The position numbers and the translations under genes are program-made. From Prevotellaceae bacterium UBA1075 (GTDB lineage: Bacteria; Bacteroidota; Bacteroidia; Bacteroidales; Bacteroidaceae): a stretch of DNA of 64,000 bases. The notes beneath the pieces are model-generated. The model did not search any database. It was not told the origin of the DNA and saw only the letters and a program-made list of their open reading frames with translations. Shown here one piece after another: positions 58,119 through 64,000 of this stretch. The first letter of the stretch is position 1, and the number at the start of each line of letters is the position of its first letter. The DNA is taken from NCBI GenBank assembly GCA_002316015.1, contig DCCS01000006.1, positions 11,300 to 75,299 on the forward strand, written 5' to 3'.

Positions 58119-60731
58119 ATGGAGAAAAGACTTTACTGGCGCCACCTGCCCATGCTGGGAGCACTGGCCGTGGCACTGGCGGGCTGCTCGGCCAGCAAGA
58201 CCGGTGGCGGCCAACTGACCGGGCCGCTGGCAGAATCGGCATGGAGCGCGTCGCAGTGGATTTCAGCCAAGAACGCTCCCGTGGTGAGCGGGAAGGTACA
58301 GGGGGACAACGAGAGGGCGGCCGACGGGGCCAGCTGGTTTGCCTCCACCATCAAGAACGAGCAGCGCGTGGTGAAAGCCAAGTGGATGACCGCAGGCCTG
58401 GGCGTGTATGAGCTCTACGTCAACGGCAAGCGCGTGGGACAGGAAATGCTCAAGCCGGGATTCACCCATTATGCCAAGACCAAGCTTTCGTTCACCTACG
58501 ACATCACCGGCATGCTGGCGCGCAAGGCCGGCGCCGCAAACACGCTCTCGGTGCAGTCCACTCCGGGATGGTGGGCCGACAAGATCATCACCCCCGGCGG
58601 GCACGACGGGATGATAGGCAAGAAGCCCGCCTTCCGGGGCGTGGTGGAACTCACCTACGCCGACGGGAGCAAGCAACTCTACGGCACCGGCACCTCCACC
58701 TGGAAAGCGGGCGTGTGCGGCCCCGTGCGGCATGCGGCCATCTTCGACGGCGAGGAGTATGACGCCCGGATACAGCCGGGCTTCGACACCCCCGCCCTGC
58801 TCTCGACACCCGAGGAAAACCACGAGTTCCAGGGCCAGATACTGCCCACCGACGGGGCGGAGATCTACCTGCGCGAGGACCTCGCCCTCGCTCCCGTGCG
58901 TGCCTACACCTGGCAGGGGGTCACCGGCAACACACAGGACGAGTACGGCAAGGTGGTCATCAAGCAGGAGTTTTCCAGGGGCGAGACACTGGTCGTGCGT
59001 CCGGGCGAGACACTGGTGGTGGATTTCGGGCAGAACTGTGCGGCGGTGCCCGCCTTTGAGTTCACGGCCGGCGAGGGCACGCAGCTCACCTGCCTGCCCT
59101 CCGAGCTGCTCAACGACGGCAACGGCGCCAAGTCGCGCGGCATGGACGGCCCCGAGGGAAGCGCGCACCGGCTCAACCTGCGCATCCCCGACATAGGCAT
59201 GCGCCTCACCTACACCTTCGCCGGGGGAGGCAAGCCAGAGCGCTTCATGCCCCGCAGCACCTTCTTCGGCTACCGCCTGGTGTCCATCACCGCGACAGGC
59301 GAGGTGCACATCAAGAGCGTGCGCTCCATACCTGTGACCTCCATCGCGAAGAACCTGGAGACAGGCCGCATAACCACTGGCAACGAACTCATAAACAAGT
59401 TAATATCCAACACCATTTGGGGACAACTGTCCAATTACCTGTCCGTTCCCACCGACTGCCCGCAGCGCAACGAGCGGCTCGGCTGGACGGCCGACACGCA
59501 GGTGTTCGCCGAGACGGGCACCTTCTTTGCCGACACCCGGCGCTTCTTCCACAAGTGGATGCGCGACATGCGCGACACGCAGAGCCCCCAGGGCGGCTTC
59601 CCGGGCGTGGCTCCCGTGGCCCAGTATGGCGGCTTCAACACCGACATGATGCGCCTGGGCTGGGCCGACGCCGGGGTCATCGTGCCCTGGGTGGTATGGA
59701 AGCAGTTTGGCGACCGGGAGATTGTGGCCGAGAACTGGGACGCGATGGAGAAGTTCATGAACCACATCAACGACACCAAGTATGACCACAAGGCCCTCTC
59801 GGCCGAGAACAGCAACTACCAGTGGGCCGACTGGCTCAGTTACGAGCCCCTGGAGTCCTGTGGCGGAGGCATCGACATGCGTGACGAGCAGGGACGCAAC
59901 GTGCGCCGCCCCGAGGCGTACACCTATTGGAACTACCTGAGCGCGTGCTACTGGGCCATGGACGCGGGCATGATGCGCGACATGGCACGCGCCACGGGAC
60001 GCGACGCGGCCAAGTATGAGGCCATGCAGCAGACAGCCCGCCAGTACCTCAAGGACAACTTCCTCAATGCCGACGGCACCTTCAAGACCGCCATCCTCAA
60101 CACCATGCAGACCCCCGCGCTCTTCGCCCTGAGGAACGACCTCGTGGAGGGCGAGGCCAGGGAACGCATGAAGGCACGTCTCAGGGACAACTTCCGCGAG
60201 CATGGCAACTGCCTGCAGACAGGCTTCCTGGGCACCTCCATCCTCATGTCCACGCTCACCGACAACGGCATGAGCGACCTTGCCTACACACTCCTCTACC
60301 AGCGCAAGAACCCCAGCTGGCTCTACTCCATCGACAACGGGGCCACCACCATCTGGGAGCGGTGGAACAGCTACATGAAGGACAGCGGCATGGGCCCGCG
60401 CGGCATGAACAGCTTCAACCACTACGCCTACGGCTGCGTGTGCCAGTGGATATGGGAAACGGCCGCAGGCATCCAGGCCGACCCCGCACAGCCCGGCTTC
60501 CGCCACATCATCATGAAGCCAGTGCCCGACCGCGGCCTGGGCTTCCTCAAGGCCGAATACCAGTCGGCCGCAGGCCTCATCAAGAGCGAGTGGAAGTACG
60601 AGGGCGACACCTGGGTGTGGAAGTTCACCATCCCCCAGGGCTCGACCGCCACGGTGACACTGCCCGGCGAGACCACCTCCCGCGACTATGAGTCCGGCAC
60701 CCACACGGTGAGAAAGCAAATGAGCATGTAG
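58119..60731 (+). CDS. GH78 alpha-L-rhamnosidase, lipoprotein
   Basis: The 870-residue protein begins MEKRLYWRHLPMLGALAVAL with lipobox LAGC, so it is likely an outer-membrane lipoprotein. A lectin-like beta domain (WMTAGLGVYELYVNGKRVG and GTSTWKAGVCGPV) is followed by the GH78 (alpha/alpha)6 catalytic domain, recognised by CPQRNERLGWTADTQVFAET and the Trp-rich ATTIWERWNSYMKDSGMGPRG, and a C-terminal beta domain (GFRHIIMKPVPDRGLGFL). It removes terminal rhamnose from plant or host-associated glycans. The start at 58119 gives the lipoprotein signal. No SusC/SusD pair is in the window, so it is not part of a complete visible PUL. Confidence 0.9.
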   Translation: MEKRLYWRHLPMLGALAVALAGCSASKTGGGQLTGPLAESAWSASQWISAKNAPVVSGKVQGDNERAADGASWFASTIKNEQRVVKAKWMTAGLGVYELYVNGKRVGQEMLKPGFTHYAKTKLSFTYDITGMLARKAGAANTLSVQSTPGWWADKIITPGGHDGMIGKKPAFRGVVELTYADGSKQLYGTGTSTWKAGVCGPVRHAAIFDGEEYDARIQPGFDTPALLSTPEENHEFQGQILPTDGAEIYLREDLALAPVRAYTWQGVTGNTQDEYGKVVIKQEFSRGETLVVRPGETLVVDFGQNCAAVPAFEFTAGEGTQLTCLPSELLNDGNGAKSRGMDGPEGSAHRLNLRIPDIGMRLTYTFAGGGKPERFMPRSTFFGYRLVSITATGEVHIKSVRSIPVTSIAKNLETGRITTGNELINKLISNTIWGQLSNYLSVPTDCPQRNERLGWTADTQVFAETGTFFADTRRFFHKWMRDMRDTQSPQGGFPGVAPVAQYGGFNTDMMRLGWADAGVIVPWVVWKQFGDREIVAENWDAMEKFMNHINDTKYDHKALSAENSNYQWADWLSYEPLESCGGGIDMRDEQGRNVRRPEAYTYWNYLSACYWAMDAGMMRDMARATGRDAAKYEAMQQTARQYLKDNFLNADGTFKTAILNTMQTPALFALRNDLVEGEARERMKARLRDNFREHGNCLQTGFLGTSILMSTLTDNGMSDLAYTLLYQRKNPSWLYSIDNGATTIWERWNSYMKDSGMGPRGMNSFNHYAYGCVCQWIWETAAGIQADPAQPGFRHIIMKPVPDRGLGFLKAEYQSAAGLIKSEWKYEGDTWVWKFTIPQGSTATVTLPGETTSRDYESGTHTVRKQMSM

Positions 60732-60797
60732 TAGGGCAGCATTCCGAGGCCGTTCACGGCATCCTCCCGCTCCTTCTGAAAGCGAATGAGCATGTAG
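60712..60797 (+). repeat. Imperfect 20-bp direct repeat at the GH78 3' end
   Basis: GAAAGCAAATGAGCATGTAG (60712-60731, the last codons of GH78) recurs as GAAAGCGAATGAGCATGTAG (60778-60797), one difference. It marks a local duplication of the gene's end. Confidence 0.7.
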
Positions 60798-60827
60798 GCA
60801 AGGAAGCGGAACACGCCCCTCCCCTCA

Positions 60828-60903
60828 AGCCCCCTCCCGGCCGTCCGCCAGCCCAGGCGGCGCGCCCCTTCCCCAAGGGGAAGGCCGGGAGGGGGCTCTT
60901 TTG
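60828..60903 (+). terminator. Long hairpin after GH78 (dispersed element)
   Basis: AGCCCCCTCCCGGCC (60828-60842) pairs with GGCCGGGAGGGGGCT (60883-60897), with an inner CCTTCCCC/GGGGAAGG, followed by CTTTTG. It is the fullest copy of the element also seen at 3617-3650 and 7106-7122. Confidence 0.75.
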
Positions 60904-60959
60904 TCGTCAGCCGGCACACTTTTCCGCGTCCGTGAGCCGGCCTGCACTTTCTTTTTATA

Positions 60960-60967
60960 TAACTTTG
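60960..60967 (+). promoter_or_regulatory. -7 element of the GH43 gene
   Basis: TAACTTTG, 34 bases before the ATG at 61002; the -33 element is not evident. Confidence 0.6.
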
Positions 60968-61001
60968 TGGTGAACAAACGACCATTATCCTTATATAAGA
61001 C

Positions 61002-63980
61002 ATGCATTTCCTCAGGCCACTGACCACTTTGCTGGGTGCCTCGGCACTGCTCTGCGCGCAGGCACAGACCACCTACACCAACCCCGTTTTCAACCAGGAC
61101 ACCCCCGACCCCACCGTGGTGCGCGCCACCGACGGCACGTTCTATGCCTACGGCACGGGCGGCACCTGCCGCAGGAGCACCGACCTGGCCCACTGGACCA
61201 ACGTGGGCAACGCGCTCGCCCGTCCCACCTGGAACGACACCACCTATGTGGACGCCAACGGGCAGAAGAAGACCGACTACTACAGCCTGTGGGCACTGGA
61301 CGTGAGCCGCACCATGGACGACAAGTACCTGGCCTATTACGCCTGCGCCCTCTGGGGCAACGGCACCCGCACCGGCATAGGCGTGGCCACGGGCACGTCA
61401 CCCACCAAGTTCACCGACCGCGGACGGCTCTTCCGCAGCACGGAGATAGGCGTGCACAACAGCATAGACCCCTGCTATGTGGAGGAGTTCGACAAGAAGT
61501 ACCTCGTGTGGGGCAGTTTCCACGACCTCTATATCAGCGAACTCACCGATGACGGCCTGGCCATCAAGGACTTCAGCAGGAAGACCAAGCTGGCCGGGGG
61601 AGCCTTTGAGGGCGTGATGATACACAAGCGCGGGCAGTACTACTACCTCTTTGCCAGCGTGGGCAGCTGCTGCGAGGGTGTCAACAGCACCTACCGCACC
61701 GTGGTGGGACGCTCCACCAACCTCCTGGGGCCCTACGTCAACAAGCAGGGCGGGCGCATGATCGACAACAACTACACCACCATCATCAAGGGCAACGACG
61801 CATGGAAGGGCCCCGGACACAACAGCGAGATCATCACCGACGACGCCGGACAGGACTGGCTGCTGTACCATGCCTACAGTGCCGCCACGCCAGGCAACGG
61901 CCGCGTGCTCCTGCTCGACAAGATCACATGGAGCCGCGACGGCTGGCCCTCCGTGGGCGACGGCACGCCAAGCACCACCAGGCAGCCCGGCCCGGTGTTC
62001 TACAAGGGCAACGGCGCCAACGTGACCTACAAGTTCAAGAACACCGACCTCTCCAAGAGCGCATGGCAGGGATGGCAGGTCAACAGCAAGGGCTCTGCCG
62101 AGCCCACCTCGGGCAGGGGCTATGCCTACATGCCCATAGCGCTGGCCCGGGAGGGTGCCGACTTCGACGCGTCCCAGTCGGTGGGCAAACTCGCCAACGG
62201 CATCTATGAACTGCAGTACAACGGCTTCTCCACCGCAGGAAGTGCCGACTGCTACCTCAACGGGCTCACGACCCCGGTCCACAACCCCACCCTGGGCGGC
62301 ACGACCCCTGCCACATCCGAGAAGTTGCTGTCCAACCAGATCTCGCGCGGCTACTACGCCCACAGCGCATACGGCATCGTGACCGACGGCACGCTCACCA
62401 TCGGGGTGCGCACACGCACTCCCCTGGCCAGCGGCGAGCGGTTCTGCCTGGCCAATGTGAGGGTCATCTACCGCGACACGGACACCCGCGCGCAGGACTC
62501 CCTGTGGGCCAATGTGGGCAGGCACGCCGATGCGCTGGCCGCCGGCGGGCACACCTTCTTCCGGGGCTACGCGTCACGCCTGGCCCGGTACCGCGCCCTG
62601 GCCGGGGCCGAGGAGGACTCCGTGGCACGCTACCGGTACCTGCTGAACAGTTACCTCACCCTCGACAGCATACAGTCCAGCATCGCGCTCTACGACTCGC
62701 TGGGCACAGCCACCACCCGCATGCAGGCACAGGTGGAGGCCGCCAGCGCGCAGGGCTACGCCAGCGAGCAGGCCAGGCTCACCCTGGCCGAGGCCCAGGG
62801 CGTGCTGGCCAACGCCAACTACGACGCGTCCGCGACCGCCGGCCTGCTGGCCCGCATGGCGCAAGCCCTGCATGACATGGAGTATGCCTACCAGCAGGGC
62901 GACGGCTCGCGCGAGAACCCCTACGTGATCATGCGCCCCGCCCAGCTCGACCACATGCGCGACGTGCTCGTCAAGGAACAGATGGTCTATTTCGTGCTCG
63001 GGGCCGACATCGACATGGCAGGCTACAACTGGGAGCAGCTCAACACCCAGAAGAACAACTACAGGTACTGGATAAGCCTCGACGGACAGGGGCACATCAT
63101 CAGCAACCTCACCCCCGACGGCTCGAAGCACAACCCCAGCTTCTTCGGTGTGCTGTGCGGCGAGTGCCGCAACGTGGGCTTCCTGAACGCGCGTGTCGAG
63201 AGCACCATGAGCACCTCGGCCATCCTGTGCGGCTACATGGGGCACAGCACCTACAAGGACGGCGAGGGCAACCTGCTGCCCGTGGTGGTGGAGAACTGCT
63301 ACTTCGAGGGCACCGTGACGGGCAAGGGCTACATGGGCGCCGTCGGCGGCACGCTCAACTACTCGCCCGCCACCATACGCGACTGCTACAGCAACGTGCA
63401 AGTCCTGGGCACCGGCACCGTGGGCAACTATAGCGGCGGCATGGTGGGCCGCCTGCGCACCAGCCTCACCATCGAGCGCAGCTACACCGCTGGCGGGGTG
63501 AAGGGCTACACGGCTGGCGGCGTGCTGGCAGGCGGACAGAACAGTTCCACACCCGCCGCGCTCTACAGCAATGTGATAGCCTGGAACAGCAGCGTGGAGG
63601 GCACCACAGCCCATCCCCTGGGCACGGTCGCCGAGGCCGACCGGCTGCAGGACGTGCTCCTCTCGGCCGACATGAAGGTCAACGGCGAACCAGTGGAGGG
63701 TGGCCACTCGGCCGGCGAGCTCCGCCAGGCCGCTGCCTCCTGGGGCTCGCCCTGGCACGCCGACCCCGCAGCCGGCAACGGCTACCCCATACTGGAATGG
63801 CAGTACCGGCGCGGCGACTACCGCCAGAAGTGCGGCTTCCCCCTGCCCGACGGCATCATCTCCACGCCCCCGGCGGGACGGCCATCGGGCCAGGCCACCT
63901 ATGACCTGCAGGGACGGCGCGTGCTCAAGCCCGCCCACGGCCTCTACATCCAGGACGGGCGCAAGGTGCTCCTCAAATGA
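61002..63980 (+). CDS. Large secreted GH43-type protein with T9SS-like tail
   Basis: The 992-residue protein has a signal peptide (MHFLRPLTTLLGASALLCAQA). Residues about 25-350 are a GH43-type five-bladed propeller: TYTNPVFNQDTPDPTVVR with the catalytic Asp, VHNSIDPCYVEEFDKKYLVW with the second Asp, AGGAFEGVMIHKRGQYYYLF with the catalytic Glu, and GPGHNSEIITDDAGQDWLLYH, as in endo-arabinanases and arabinofuranosidases. A beta domain (about 350-500), a helical linker (505-630) and a GLUG-like beta-helix repeat region (about 640-900: GGTLNYSPATIRDCYS, YSGGMVGRL) follow. The end (ATYDLQGRRVLKPAHGLYIQ then DGRKVLLK) fits a type IX sorting domain. Arabinan or arabinoxylan is the likely target. Confidence 0.88.
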   Translation: MHFLRPLTTLLGASALLCAQAQTTYTNPVFNQDTPDPTVVRATDGTFYAYGTGGTCRRSTDLAHWTNVGNALARPTWNDTTYVDANGQKKTDYYSLWALDVSRTMDDKYLAYYACALWGNGTRTGIGVATGTSPTKFTDRGRLFRSTEIGVHNSIDPCYVEEFDKKYLVWGSFHDLYISELTDDGLAIKDFSRKTKLAGGAFEGVMIHKRGQYYYLFASVGSCCEGVNSTYRTVVGRSTNLLGPYVNKQGGRMIDNNYTTIIKGNDAWKGPGHNSEIITDDAGQDWLLYHAYSAATPGNGRVLLLDKITWSRDGWPSVGDGTPSTTRQPGPVFYKGNGANVTYKFKNTDLSKSAWQGWQVNSKGSAEPTSGRGYAYMPIALAREGADFDASQSVGKLANGIYELQYNGFSTAGSADCYLNGLTTPVHNPTLGGTTPATSEKLLSNQISRGYYAHSAYGIVTDGTLTIGVRTRTPLASGERFCLANVRVIYRDTDTRAQDSLWANVGRHADALAAGGHTFFRGYASRLARYRALAGAEEDSVARYRYLLNSYLTLDSIQSSIALYDSLGTATTRMQAQVEAASAQGYASEQARLTLAEAQGVLANANYDASATAGLLARMAQALHDMEYAYQQGDGSRENPYVIMRPAQLDHMRDVLVKEQMVYFVLGADIDMAGYNWEQLNTQKNNYRYWISLDGQGHIISNLTPDGSKHNPSFFGVLCGECRNVGFLNARVESTMSTSAILCGYMGHSTYKDGEGNLLPVVVENCYFEGTVTGKGYMGAVGGTLNYSPATIRDCYSNVQVLGTGTVGNYSGGMVGRLRTSLTIERSYTAGGVKGYTAGGVLAGGQNSSTPAALYSNVIAWNSSVEGTTAHPLGTVAEADRLQDVLLSADMKVNGEPVEGGHSAGELRQAAASWGSPWHADPAAGNGYPILEWQYRRGDYRQKCGFPLPDGIISTPPAGRPSGQATYDLQGRRVLKPAHGLYIQDGRKVLLK

Positions 63981-64000
63981 GCGCAGAGGCCAGGCCACGC

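Noticed and set aside
61398..62552. 384-codon open frame on the minus strand within the GH43 gene
   Set aside because: GH43 catalytic motifs on the plus strand run through this region; the minus frame has no recognisable motif.

Overview
The window is a GC-rich chromosomal segment from a member of the Bacteroidales; a mucosal or gut species of the Prevotellaceae/Muribaculaceae type is my guess, not a proven placement. The evidence is the Bacteroidetes promoter core TAnnTTTG in front of about twenty transcripts (often with TTG or TTTG about 19-22 bases upstream), the infB-cvpA-sufBCDS and hemD-rnpA-yidD gene orders, SecD-SecF as one polypeptide, a DUF4271-like protein before hemD, a succinyl-CoA:acetate CoA-transferase, and secreted proteins with type IX-like C-terminal tails.

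Layout: 1-6892 holds the end of infB, cvpA and the SUF Fe-S operon. 7151-10759 has a lipoprotein, rnhB, gpmI and ung. Positions 10776-12557 are a short low-GC insert bounded by 41-bp direct repeats, carrying a protein with a glycine-rich C terminus and a possible small membrane protein. 12819-17163 has an LRR protein and a low-GC three-gene cassette (glycosyltransferase-like, NPYS/WxGG-motif protein, secreted partner). 17316-22353 has SGNH hydrolases, a GH123-like enzyme and a possible SecB-like protein. 22500-35944 is mostly minus strand: secDF, an EEP hydrolase, a rhomboid, an anSME-type radical SAM enzyme, a LolE-like permease, rbfA, a C1 peptidase, a GH84 hexosaminidase and a nucleoside hydrolase, with HU on the plus strand. 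36122-41149 has a ThiD-AraC fusion, mtnN-luxS (AI-2 synthesis), a TatD-like hydrolase, a CoA-transferase and a 55-aa membrane peptide. 41246-43863 has a VOC lipoprotein and a double-SGNH esterase.

44301-47727 is the second copy of the unusual cassette; here the glycosyltransferase-like protein and the motif protein are one reading frame ending in a papain/C39-like cysteine peptidase domain. Housekeeping genes follow: metK with a riboswitch-like leader, a LOG-family protein, a DUF4271-like protein, hemD, rnpA, yidD, tRNA-Arg(CCT), korA-korB, tyrS and tRNA-Gln(TTG). The window ends with a GH78 rhamnosidase lipoprotein and a large secreted GH43 protein.

The best candidate for an undescribed system is the pair of cassettes at 14347-17163 and 44301-47727. 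Both have a DGD-containing GT-A-like protein, then a protein with repeats of an NPYS..EY..W-GG-V motif and a Gly/Ser/Cys-rich linker joined to a variable C-terminal domain, then a secreted partner encoded within a few bases. A truncated extra copy of the first partner lies just upstream of cassette 1, as in toxin-immunity loci with orphan remnants. The toxin or modification role is inference. Other points of interest are intergenic 22-bp repeat arrays at three places, the ThiD-AraC fusion, the metK leader and a start-codon duplication at korA.
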